Shown: positions 1 to 9,365 of the stretch, piece after piece | Layout: each line of letters begins with the position of its first letter | Numbering within the stretch: position 1 is the first letter of the stretch | Origin: Streptomyces sp. TLI_053 | GTDB lineage: Bacteria > Actinomycetota > Actinomycetes > Streptomycetales > Streptomycetaceae | Length of the DNA: 64,000 nucleotides | NCBI RefSeq assembly: GCF_900105395.1 | Contig: NZ_LT629775.1 | Coordinates: forward strand, 9,017,501 to 9,081,500 | Direction: 5' to 3' | Program-made: the position numbers and the translations under genes | Notes under the pieces: model-generated | What the model was told of the DNA's origin: nothing | Databases searched by the model: none | Seen by the model: the letters and a program-made list of their open reading frames with translations, nothing else

Positions 1-3000
1 ACTGGGAGTCCGGCGCGGTCGCCCTGCTCACCGAGCAGCGGGCCTGGCCGGAGGTCGACCGGCCGCGCCGCGCCGCCGTCTCCTCCTTCGGTGTCAGCGG
101 CACCAACGCCCACGTCATCCTGGAGCAGGCCCCCGCCCAGGAGCCGGCGAACCGGCCGGTGCCCGTCGGACTCGACGGCGAACTCGACGCCGGTTCCGGC
201 ACCCCGGTGCCCTGGCTGCTCTCCGCCCGTTCCCCCGAGGCCCTGCGCGAACAGGCCGACCAGCTCGCCCAGTTCGCCGGGGCCAGGCCCGTCGCCGAGG
301 CACCGGCCGTCGCGCGTGCGCTCGCCGGCTCCCGGGCCGCGCTGGAACGGCGGGCCGTCGTGGTCGCCGCCGACCGGACGCGGGCGCTGAGCGGGCTGCG
401 GGCGCTGGCCGACGGCGAGGCCGCGGCCGGGCTGGTGTCGGGTCGGGCGGAGGTGAGTGGTCGTTCGGTGTTCGTGTTCCCGGGTCAGGGTTCGCAGTGG
501 GTGGGGATGGGTCGGCGGTTGCTGGCCGAGTCGGCGGTGTTCGCGCGGGCCCTGGAGGAGGCCGCGGAGGCGCTGGAGCCCTATACCGACTGGTCGTTGT
601 CGGATGTGGTGAATCAGGTGCCGGGTGCCGCTTCGCTGGAGCGGGTGGATGTGGTGCAGCCGGTGTCGTTCGCGGTGAACGTGGCGCTGGCCCGCCTCTG
701 GGCGTCGCTGGGTGTGGTGCCGGACGCGGTGGTCGGCCATTCGCAGGGGGAGATCGCGGCGGCGCACGTGGCCGGGATCCTGTCGCTGGAGGACGCGGCG
801 GCGGTGGTGGCGTTGCGTTCGCAGGCCATCGCGCGGGGTCTGGCGGGACGCGGTGGCATGGTGTCGATCGGGCTGCCGCTCGCAGAGGTGAGCGGCGCAC
901 TGCCCGACGGTGTGGAGGTCGCGGCCGTCAACGGGCCGTCCTCCGTGGTTGTCGCCGGTGACCCGGCCGGTCTGGACACCGTGGTGGCCGCCTTCGAGGA
1001 GCGCGGCGCCCGGGTGCGCCGGATCCCCGTCGACTACGCCTCGCACACCGCGCACGTGGAGTCCATCGAGGCGGAACTCGCCCAGCTGCTGGGCTCGGTG
1101 GAGCCCCGGACCGCCACGATCCCCTTCCTCTCCACCCTGGAGAACCGCTGGTTGGAGGGTCCGGAGCTGGACGCGGGGTACTGGTACCGCAACCTGCGGC
1201 AGAGCGTGCGTTTCGCCGAGGCCGTCGGGACGCTGGCGGGCGAGGGCTTCCGGGCGTTCGTGGAGGTGAGTGCGCATCCCGTGCTGGCGCACGCCGTGGT
1301 GGAGGTCCTGGAGGAGGCCGTCGAGGCGCCGACGGTCGTCACCGGGACCCTGCGGCGCGAGGACGGCGGCTGGGACCGGGTCCTGCTCGCCGCCGCCGAA
1401 CTCCACGTCCGCGGCATCCCCGTCGACTGGTCCACGGCCCACACCGGGGCCGGCGCCGTCCGCCCCTCCGAACTGCCCACCTACCCCTTCCAGCACCAGC
1501 GCTACTGGCTCCGGCCCGGCCGCGCCGCCGGTGACCTCTCCGCCGTCGGACTGGACAAGGCCGGCCACCCGCTGCTGGAGGCCGAACTGCTGCTCGGCGC
1601 CGAGGAGGGCGCCGTCTTCACCGGCCGGATCACCGAACGCACCCTGCCCTGGCTGGCCGACCACCGGGTCGGCGGCGCGCTGCTGCTGCCCGGCACCGCG
1701 CTGCTCGACGCCCTCGCCCACGTCGGCCGCCGGCTCGGCGCGCCCACCGTCGAGGAACTGACCGTCTCCGCCCCGCTCGTCGTCCCGGACGGCGGCGGCC
1801 TCGACCTCCAGGTCCACGTCGGCGACGCCGAGGACGGCCGCCGCACCGTCCGGCTGCTCACCCGCACCGGCACCGGCCTGCCCTGGCAGGTCAACGCCAC
1901 CGGAACGCTCGCCCCGGAGGGCCCGGAGCCCGCCACCGCCGACGAACTGACGGTCTGGCCGCCCGCCGGAGCCCGTCCGCTCGACCTCGACGGCCTCTAC
2001 GGCCGGCTCACCGTCGCCTACGGCCCCGCGTTCCGCGCCGTCGAGGCCGCCTGGCTCGCCGACGGCCGGCTCTACGCCCAGCTCCGCCTGCCGGACACCA
2101 CCTCGGACACCGCCGACTACGGCCTGCACCCCGCCCTGCTGGACGCCGCCCTCCACCCGCTCGGCGAGGCCGGGTTCTTCCCGGGCGCCGCCGTGCCCAG
2201 GCTCGCCTTCTCCTGGGCCGGCGTCCGCCTGCACGCCGTCGGCGCCGAGGCGCTGCGCGTGGTCGTCACCCCCGCGGGCCCCGACACCCTCACCGTCCGG
2301 GCCGCCGACGACACCGGCGCCCCCGTGGTGGACGTCGAGGCCCTCACCGTGCGGCCGGTGGACCCGCGCGCCCTGACCGCCGGTCCGGCGGACGACGCGG
2401 CCCTGTTCGAGGTCGACTGGGTCCCGGCACCCGAGGCCGCACCCGGGGCCGCCCTGTCGCCCGCCGACTGGGCCCTCCACGGCGAGCTGCCCGAGGACGG
2501 CGCCCTGCCGCCGCTCGTGGTCCTGCCCGTCGGCGTCGGCGCCCCCTCCGACACCGTGCCCGAGCGCGCCCACGCCGTCGGCCACGACGTCCTGCGGGCG
2601 CTCCAGACCTGGCTGGCCGACGACCGGACGGCCGACTCCCGGCTCGTCGTCGTCATCCGGCGCGGCGAACTCGTCCAGGAACCCGTCCGGGGCCTGGTGC
2701 GTACCGCCCAGTCGGAGAACCCCGGCCGCTTCGTGCTCGTCGAGGCCGACGACCCGGCCGCCGACCCCGCCGGGGCCGCCCGGGCGGTGGCCGCCGTACC
2801 GGGCGACGAACCGCAGCTGGCGCTGCGCGACGGGCGACGGCTGGTCGCCCGCCTGCGCCGCCCGGCCGCCCGGCCCGCCCCCGCGGACGGCACGCCGTCC
2901 CCCCTGGCCGGCGGCACCGTCCTGGTCACCGGCGCCAACGGCGGCCTCGGCCGCCTGGTGGCCCACCACCTGGCGGCGGTCCACCACGTCGCAGAGCTCG

Positions 3001-6000
3001 TGCTCCTCTCCCGCTCCGCCGTGCCCGCCGACCTGCTCGAAGAACTCGCCGCGAACGGCACCCTGGTCCGCGCCGAGGCCGTCGACGCCGCCGACCGCAC
3101 CGCGCTGGCCGCCGTCGTCGACACCCTCGCCGACCGGCTGACCGGTGTCGTCCACGTCGCCGGGATCGTCGACGACGGCGTGGTCGAGGCCCTGGACGCC
3201 GCCAAGTGGCACAGTGTGCTGCGCCCGAAGGTCGACGCCGCCTGGCACCTGCACGAACTCACCGCCGGCCTCGACCTGGCCGCCTTCGCGCTCTACTCCT
3301 CCGCCTCCGGCGTGCTCGGCGGCTCCGGCCAGGGCAACTACGCGGCCGGAAACGCCTTCCTCGACGGCCTGGCCGCCCACCGGCGCTCGCTCGGACTGCC
3401 CGCCGTGTCGCTCGCCTGGGGCCTGTGGGCCGAGGCCGCCGGCATGGGCGGCCGGCTGAGCGACACCGACCTCGCCCGGATGGCCCGGGTCGGCACCCGC
3501 CCCCTCGCCGCCGCGCAGGGCCTCGCCCTGCTGGACGCCGCACTCACCGGCGGGCCCGCGGCCGTGGTGCCGATCAGGCTCGACGTCACCGGCGTCCGGA
3601 CCGAGGACCTCCCGCCGCTGCTGCGCGACCTGGCACCCGCCGCCCGCGCACCCCGCGCCCTGCGGCGGGCCGCCGCCCGCACCGCCGCGGACGGCGCCGG
3701 GACCCTCGCCCGGCGGCTCGCCGGACTCTCCGCCGCCGACCGCGACGAGCTGCTGACCGCCCTGGTCCGCGACACCGCCGCCGCCGTCCTCGGCCACGGC
3801 TCCGCCGCGGCGCTGGACGTCGACAAGGCGTTCAAGGAACTCGGCATCGACTCGCTCACCGCCGTCGAACTCCGCAACGCCCTCGGCGCCGTCACCGGCC
3901 TGCGCCTGCCCGCCACCCTGGTGTTCAACTACCCGACACCCAAGGCCCTCGCCGCCCACCTCGCGACCGAACTCGTCGACGAGGAACCGGCCCCCGCGGC
4001 CCCCGCCGCCCCTGCGGCACAGGCCGCCGGGACCGAGGACGAGCCGATCGCGATCGTCGCCGTCGGCTGCCGCTTCCCCGGCGGCCTCGACTCCGGCGAG
4101 GACCTCTGGCGCTTCGTCGCCGGTGGCGGCGACGCCGTCACCGGCCTGCCCACCGACCGGGGCTGGGACCTCGACGGCAGCTACGACCCCGACCCCGACG
4201 CCCCCGGCCGCACCTATGTGCGCGGCGGCGGATTCCTGCCCGGCATCGCCGACTTCGACGCCGCCTTCTTCGGCATCAACCCGCGCGAGGCCCTGGCGAT
4301 GGACCCGCAGCAGCGGCTGCTGCTCGAAGTCGCCTGGGAGACCCTGGAGCGTGCCGGACTCGACCCCACCGCCCTGCGCGCCACCCCGACCGGCGTCTTC
4401 ATCGGCACCCACGGCCAGGACTACGGCACCCAGGGCACCGGCGGCGCCGCCGACGAGGGCTACCTGGTCACCGGCAACGCTGGCAGCGTGCTCTCCGGCC
4501 GCCTCTCCTACGCCCTCGGCCTGGAGGGGCCCGCGATCACCGTCGACACCGCCTGCTCCTCCTCCCTGGTCGCCCTGCACCTCGCGGCGCAGGCGCTGCG
4601 CGCGGGGGAGTGCACGCTCGCCCTGGCCGGCGGCGCCTCGGTGATGTCCACGCTCGAAGGCCTGGTCGGCTTCTCCCGGCAGCGCGGTCTCGCCACCGAC
4701 GGCCGGAGCAAGGCCTTCGCCGACGCCGCCGACGGGTTCGGGATGTCCGAGGGCGTGGGCCTGCTGCTGCTGGAGCGTCTCTCGGACGCGCGGCGGCTGG
4801 GGCACGAGGTGCTGGCGGTGGTCCGGGGTTCGGCCGTCAACCAGGACGGTGCTTCCAACGGCCTCACCGCCCCGAACGGTCCCTCGCAGGAGCGGGTGAT
4901 CCTCGCCGCGCTCGCCAATGCCCGACTGACGGCCGCCGACGTCGACGCCGTCGAGGCGCACGGCACCGGCACCCCGCTCGGCGACCCGATCGAGGCACAC
5001 GCCCTGCTCGCCACCTACGGCAAGGACCGCCCGGCCGAACAGCCGCTCTGGCTCGGGTCGGTGAAGTCCAACATCGGCCACACCCAGGCCGCCGCCGGCG
5101 CGGCGGGCGTGATCAAGATGGTCGAGGCGCTGCGCCACGGCGTGCTTCCGCAGACCCTGCACGTGGACGCGCCCAGCTCGCACATCGACTGGTCCTCGGG
5201 CGGCATCGCCCTGCTCACCGAGCAGCGGTCCTGGCCGGAGGTCGGCCGCCCGCGCCGGGCCGGTGTCTCGGCGTTCGGCGTGAGCGGGACGAACGCCCAC
5301 GTGATCCTCGAGCAGGCGGAGCCGGTGGATCCGCCGGCCGCGACCCTCGTCGCCGACGGGGACGGTCCGGTGGCCTGGGTGGTCTCCGGCACCTCGGAGG
5401 CGGCTCTGCGGGAGCAGGCCGCGCGGCTCGCGACGTACGCGCAGGGGCAGCCGGAGCCGGACCTCGCGGCCACCGCCCGCGCCCTCGTCACCGCGCGCAC
5501 CCGGTTCCCCGAGCGGGCCGTCGCCGTCGGAGCCGACCGGGCCGCGCTCGTCGACACCCTGAGAGCCCTGGCCGAGGGCGAGGGCGCGGCCGGGCTGGTG
5601 TCCGGTCGGGCGGAGGTGGGTGGTCGTTCGGTGTTCGTGTTCCCGGGTCAGGGTTCGCAGTGGGTGGGGATGGGTCGGCGGTTGCTGGCCGAGTCGGTGG
5701 TGTTCGCCGAGGCTCTCGGTGAGGTCGGCAAGGCCTTGGAGCCTTATGTCGACTGGTTGTTGCTGGATGTGGTGAACCAGGTGCCGGGGTCCGCTTCGTT
5801 GGAGCGGGTGGATGTGGTGCAACCGGTGTCGTTCGCGGTGAACGTGGCGCTGGCGCGGTTGTGGGCGTCGTTGGGTGTGGTGCCGGATGCGGTGGTGGGC
5901 CATTCGCAGGGGGAGATCGCGGCGGCGCACGTGGCCGGGATCCTGTCGCTGGAGGACGCGGCGGCGGTGGTGGCGTTGCGTTCGCAGGCCATCGCGCGGG

Positions 6001-9000
6001 GTCTGGCCGGACGCGGCGGCATGGTGTCGGTGGCTCGGCCGTTCGCAGAGGTGAGCCGTGCACTGCCCGAGGGCGTGGAGGTCGCGGCCGTGAACGGTCC
6101 GTCCTCGGTCGTCGTCGCCGGTGACCCGGCCGGCCTGGACACCCTGGTGACTGCGTACGAGGAGCAGGGCGTGAGGGTACGGCGCATCGCCGTCGACTAC
6201 GCCTCGCACACCTCTCATGTCGAGTCGATCGAGGCCGAACTCGCCCATCTGCTGAGGCCGGTGAAGCCGCAGCCCGCTACAGTGCCCTTCCTCTCCACGG
6301 TCGAGAACCGTTGGCTGGAGGGTCCGGAGCTGGACGCGGGCTACTGGTACCGCAACCTGCGGCAGACCGTGCGCTTCGCCGAGGCCGTCGGGACGCTGGC
6401 GGGCGAGGGCTTCCGGGCCTTCGTGGAGATCAGCGCGCACCCCGTGCTCGCGAACGCCGTCATCGAGGCGCTGGAGGAGGCCGTCGAGGCGCCGACGGTC
6501 GTCACCGGGACCCTGCGGCGCGAGGACGGCGGCTGGGACCGGGTCCTGCTCGCCGCCGCCGAACTCCACGTCCGCGGCATCCCCGTCGACTGGTCCTCCG
6601 CCTACGCCGAGGCCGGCGCCCTCCACCCCTCCGAGCTGCCCACCTACGCCTTCCAGCATCAGCGCTTCTGGCTGGAGCCCGTCGCCTCCACCGGTGACGT
6701 GACCGCCTTCGGGGTCGCCGCCGCCGAGCACCCGCTGCTCGGAACCCTGGTCGAACTGCCCGACGGGGGAGCGGTGTTCACCGGACGGCTGTCGATCCGC
6801 TCGCACCCGTGGCTGGCCGGCCACGCCGTCTCCGGGACGGTCCTGCTGCCCGGGGCGGCGTTCCTCGAACTCGCCCTGCGCGCAGGGGAGCAGACCGGCC
6901 TCGGCCGCCTGGAGGAACTGGTCGTCGAAGCCCCCGGGATCCTGCCCGAGCGCGGCGCCGTCCAGGTCCGCGTCACGGTCGATCCGGCCGCTGCCGACGA
7001 CGACCGCCGGGCCGTGCACGTGCACTCGCGTCCCGAGGATGCCGAGGGCGGCGCCTGGACCAGGCACGCCACCGGCTTCCTGGCGGCCGAGGCCGCACCG
7101 GGGTTCGGCTACGAGCAATGGCCGCCGGCCGGCGCGGAGCCGGTCGCGGTGGACGGCTTCTACGAGCGGCTGGCGGAGGCCGGCTACGAGTACGGCGACG
7201 CTTTCCGCGGTCTGCGGGCCGCCTGGCGCTCCGGCGAGGAGGTCTTCGCCGAGGTCGCGCTGCCGGAGGAACTGGCCGACTCCGCCGGGCGGTTCGGACT
7301 GCACCCGGCCCTGCTGGACGCCGCCCTGCAGTCCGCCAACCTGGGCGCGGCGCCGGTGGCCGGACCGGGGGAGGTGCTGCTGCCGTTCGCCTGGAACGAC
7401 GTGGCCCTGTACGCGTCCGGGGCCACCGCGTTGCGGGTGCACTCCCGCCGGGAGGGCCCGGACAGTCTCTCCTTCGCGCTGACCGACCCGGTCGGCCGGC
7501 CCGTCGGCGCCGTCGGGGCGCTGGTCCTGCGGCCGGTGGCGCCCGAGCGGCTGTCCACCGCCCGCGCCGCCGCCGCCGAGCACCTGTACCGCCTCGACTG
7601 GGCGCCGGCCGACCTCCCCAGGGCGGCGGGCCCGGTCGCCGAGGTGGACGTGCTCGACCTGACCCGCGCGCCCGAGGGGCTGTCGGCACCGCAGGCGGCC
7701 CGCACGCTGGCCGGTGCCGCGCTCGGCGGGATCCAGGAGCACCTGGCCGGTGACTCCGCCCGCCCGCTCGCCGTCCTGACCGCGAACGCGGCCGCGGACC
7801 CGGCGGCCTCCGCCGTCCGGGGTCTGGTCCGCACTGCGCAGCTCGAACACCCGGGCCGGATCGTCCTGGTGGACACCGACGGATCGGTGCCGACCGCCTC
7901 GCTGGTGGCCGACGCCCTCGCGTCCGGCGAGACCCAGGTGGCCTGGCGCGACGGGGGAGCGGTGGTGCCGCGCCTGGTACGCGTCGAGCTGCCGTCCGGG
8001 GCCGGTCCGGTGCTGGATCCGGCGGGGACGGTGCTGGTGACCGGTGGCACGGGGACGCTTGGCGGTCTGGTGGCCCGGCGCCTGGTGGAGTCGCACGGGG
8101 TGCGCCACTTGCTCCTGGTGAGCCGTCGCGGCGCGCAGGCGCCGGGTGCGGCGGATTTGGTCGAGGAGCTTGAGGCACTGGGTGCGTCGGTGGAGGTGCT
8201 GGCGGCCGACGTGTCGGACCGCGCCGTGGTGGACGCGCTGGTGGCCGGTGTGCCGACGGACCGTCCGCTGACGGCCGTGGTGCACACCGCCGGGGCGCTG
8301 GCCGATGGTGTGTTCGAGGCGCAGTCTGCCGAGCGGTTGGACGAGGTGTTCGCGCCGAAGGCGGACGCGGCCTGGCACCTGCACGAGGCGACGAAGGACC
8401 TCGGCCTCACCGCCTTCGTACTCTTCTCCTCCGGCGCCGGCGTGTTCGGCAGCGCCGGGCAGAGCCTGTACGGGTCGGCGAACGGCTTCCTGGACGGGTT
8501 GGCCGGGTGGCGTCGTGAGCGGGGCCTGCCGGCGGTCTCGCTGGCCTGGGGCCTGTGGGCGCAGGCCAGCGGCCTGACCGGCCACCTGGGCGAGGCCGAC
8601 CGGGCCCGGCTGGCCCGCGGCGGACTGGCGGCCATGCCCACGGAGGAGGCGCTGGCGCTGTTCGACGCGGCCCTGCGTTCCCCGGAGGCGCTGCTGGTGC
8701 CGACCCGGCTGGACCGGGAGACCCTGCGCAAGCAGGCGGCGGGCGGTGAGCTGGACCCGCTGCTGCGCGGTCTGGTCCGCACTCCCCGCCGCACCGCCGC
8801 CACCGGCGCGCCCGCCGGGGACGGCCGCGAGGTCCTGCTCCGCCGGCTCTCCGCGGTGGGCGAGGCCGAACAGCTGCGGCTGCTCCTGGACCTGGTCCGG
8901 GCCGGCGCGGCCAAGGTGCTCGGCCAGAGCATCGACGAGACGGTGAAGCCCGCGCAGGCGTTCAAGGACGTCGGTTTCGACTCGCTGACCTCGCTGCGGA

Positions 9001-9365
9001 TCCGCAACAGCCTCACCGAGGCCACCGGGGTCCGGCTTCCGGCCACCCTGGTCTTCGACCACCCGACTCCGGCCGCTGTCGCCGAGTACCTGCGCGACCG
9101 GCTGGGCCTGGCGGGCTCGGTGGCCGTGCCGCCGGTCCTGCTCGAACTCGACCGACTGGAGCAGGCGTTGGCGGCCACGGCCGGGACGGCCGGCGCGCCC
9201 GGGGCACCCGACGGACTGCGCGCCCAGGTGGCCGCCCGCCTGGAGGCCCTCACCGCCCGCTGGGCGGAGTCGGGCGAGCAGCCCGAGGCGGAGGGCGTCG
9301 ACCTGGGCGCGGCCTCGGACGACGAGCTCTTCGACCTGATCGACAACGAACTCGGCCTTTCCTGA
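1..9365 (+). CDS. Type I modular polyketide synthase, two modules, 5' partial
   Basis: Open at the left edge; reading starts with the C-terminal end of a KS (NAHVILEQAP at about 105-134). Domain order: (KS end)-AT-DH-KR-ACP, then KS-AT-DH-KR-ACP and a short acidic C-terminal docking tail. Both ATs have GHSQG (735, 5898) and YASH (1035, 6198), the methylmalonyl signature. The DH motifs HxxxGxxxxP (His codons 1662 and 6822) are intact. The first KR has VDD and the second LAD where B-type KRs carry LDD, and neither has the A-type Trp; both keep Ser-Tyr-Asn. ACP serines are at 3852 (GIDSL) and 8982 (GFDSL). The complete KS has TACSSS (Cys 4554), EAHGTGT and NIGHTQ. Each module should therefore add a methyl-branched, probably trans, alkene. 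The stop overlaps the next start (TGATG), so the two genes are translationally coupled. The domain calls are secure; the final chemistry is inferred. Confidence 0.96.
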   Translation, partial: WESGAVALLTEQRAWPEVDRPRRAAVSSFGVSGTNAHVILEQAPAQEPANRPVPVGLDGELDAGSGTPVPWLLSARSPEALREQADQLAQFAGARPVAEAPAVARALAGSRAALERRAVVVAADRTRALSGLRALADGEAAAGLVSGRAEVSGRSVFVFPGQGSQWVGMGRRLLAESAVFARALEEAAEALEPYTDWSLSDVVNQVPGAASLERVDVVQPVSFAVNVALARLWASLGVVPDAVVGHSQGEIAAAHVAGILSLEDAAAVVALRSQAIARGLAGRGGMVSIGLPLAEVSGALPDGVEVAAVNGPSSVVVAGDPAGLDTVVAAFEERGARVRRIPVDYASHTAHVESIEAELAQLLGSVEPRTATIPFLSTLENRWLEGPELDAGYWYRNLRQSVRFAEAVGTLAGEGFRAFVEVSAHPVLAHAVVEVLEEAVEAPTVVTGTLRREDGGWDRVLLAAAELHVRGIPVDWSTAHTGAGAVRPSELPTYPFQHQRYWLRPGRAAGDLSAVGLDKAGHPLLEAELLLGAEEGAVFTGRITERTLPWLADHRVGGALLLPGTALLDALAHVGRRLGAPTVEELTVSAPLVVPDGGGLDLQVHVGDAEDGRRTVRLLTRTGTGLPWQVNATGTLAPEGPEPATADELTVWPPAGARPLDLDGLYGRLTVAYGPAFRAVEAAWLADGRLYAQLRLPDTTSDTADYGLHPALLDAALHPLGEAGFFPGAAVPRLAFSWAGVRLHAVGAEALRVVVTPAGPDTLTVRAADDTGAPVVDVEALTVRPVDPRALTAGPADDAALFEVDWVPAPEAAPGAALSPADWALHGELPEDGALPPLVVLPVGVGAPSDTVPERAHAVGHDVLRALQTWLADDRTADSRLVVVIRRGELVQEPVRGLVRTAQSENPGRFVLVEADDPAADPAGAARAVAAVPGDEPQLALRDGRRLVARLRRPAARPAPADGTPSPLAGGTVLVTGANGGLGRLVAHHLAAVHHVAELVLLSRSAVPADLLEELAANGTLVRAEAVDAADRTALAAVVDTLADRLTGVVHVAGIVDDGVVEALDAAKWHSVLRPKVDAAWHLHELTAGLDLAAFALYSSASGVLGGSGQGNYAAGNAFLDGLAAHRRSLGLPAVSLAWGLWAEAAGMGGRLSDTDLARMARVGTRPLAAAQGLALLDAALTGGPAAVVPIRLDVTGVRTEDLPPLLRDLAPAARAPRALRRAAARTAADGAGTLARRLAGLSAADRDELLTALVRDTAAAVLGHGSAAALDVDKAFKELGIDSLTAVELRNALGAVTGLRLPATLVFNYPTPKALAAHLATELVDEEPAPAAPAAPAAQAAGTEDEPIAIVAVGCRFPGGLDSGEDLWRFVAGGGDAVTGLPTDRGWDLDGSYDPDPDAPGRTYVRGGGFLPGIADFDAAFFGINPREALAMDPQQRLLLEVAWETLERAGLDPTALRATPTGVFIGTHGQDYGTQGTGGAADEGYLVTGNAGSVLSGRLSYALGLEGPAITVDTACSSSLVALHLAAQALRAGECTLALAGGASVMSTLEGLVGFSRQRGLATDGRSKAFADAADGFGMSEGVGLLLLERLSDARRLGHEVLAVVRGSAVNQDGASNGLTAPNGPSQERVILAALANARLTAADVDAVEAHGTGTPLGDPIEAHALLATYGKDRPAEQPLWLGSVKSNIGHTQAAAGAAGVIKMVEALRHGVLPQTLHVDAPSSHIDWSSGGIALLTEQRSWPEVGRPRRAGVSAFGVSGTNAHVILEQAEPVDPPAATLVADGDGPVAWVVSGTSEAALREQAARLATYAQGQPEPDLAATARALVTARTRFPERAVAVGADRAALVDTLRALAEGEGAAGLVSGRAEVGGRSVFVFPGQGSQWVGMGRRLLAESVVFAEALGEVGKALEPYVDWLLLDVVNQVPGSASLERVDVVQPVSFAVNVALARLWASLGVVPDAVVGHSQGEIAAAHVAGILSLEDAAAVVALRSQAIARGLAGRGGMVSVARPFAEVSRALPEGVEVAAVNGPSSVVVAGDPAGLDTLVTAYEEQGVRVRRIAVDYASHTSHVESIEAELAHLLRPVKPQPATVPFLSTVENRWLEGPELDAGYWYRNLRQTVRFAEAVGTLAGEGFRAFVEISAHPVLANAVIEALEEAVEAPTVVTGTLRREDGGWDRVLLAAAELHVRGIPVDWSSAYAEAGALHPSELPTYAFQHQRFWLEPVASTGDVTAFGVAAAEHPLLGTLVELPDGGAVFTGRLSIRSHPWLAGHAVSGTVLLPGAAFLELALRAGEQTGLGRLEELVVEAPGILPERGAVQVRVTVDPAAADDDRRAVHVHSRPEDAEGGAWTRHATGFLAAEAAPGFGYEQWPPAGAEPVAVDGFYERLAEAGYEYGDAFRGLRAAWRSGEEVFAEVALPEELADSAGRFGLHPALLDAALQSANLGAAPVAGPGEVLLPFAWNDVALYASGATALRVHSRREGPDSLSFALTDPVGRPVGAVGALVLRPVAPERLSTARAAAAEHLYRLDWAPADLPRAAGPVAEVDVLDLTRAPEGLSAPQAARTLAGAALGGIQEHLAGDSARPLAVLTANAAADPAASAVRGLVRTAQLEHPGRIVLVDTDGSVPTASLVADALASGETQVAWRDGGAVVPRLVRVELPSGAGPVLDPAGTVLVTGGTGTLGGLVARRLVESHGVRHLLLVSRRGAQAPGAADLVEELEALGASVEVLAADVSDRAVVDALVAGVPTDRPLTAVVHTAGALADGVFEAQSAERLDEVFAPKADAAWHLHEATKDLGLTAFVLFSSGAGVFGSAGQSLYGSANGFLDGLAGWRRERGLPAVSLAWGLWAQASGLTGHLGEADRARLARGGLAAMPTEEALALFDAALRSPEALLVPTRLDRETLRKQAAGGELDPLLRGLVRTPRRTAATGAPAGDGREVLLRRLSAVGEAEQLRLLLDLVRAGAAKVLGQSIDETVKPAQAFKDVGFDSLTSLRIRNSLTEATGVRLPATLVFDHPTPAAVAEYLRDRLGLAGSVAVPPVLLELDRLEQALAATAGTAGAPGAPDGLRAQVAARLEALTARWAESGEQPEAEGVDLGAASDDELFDLIDNELGLS

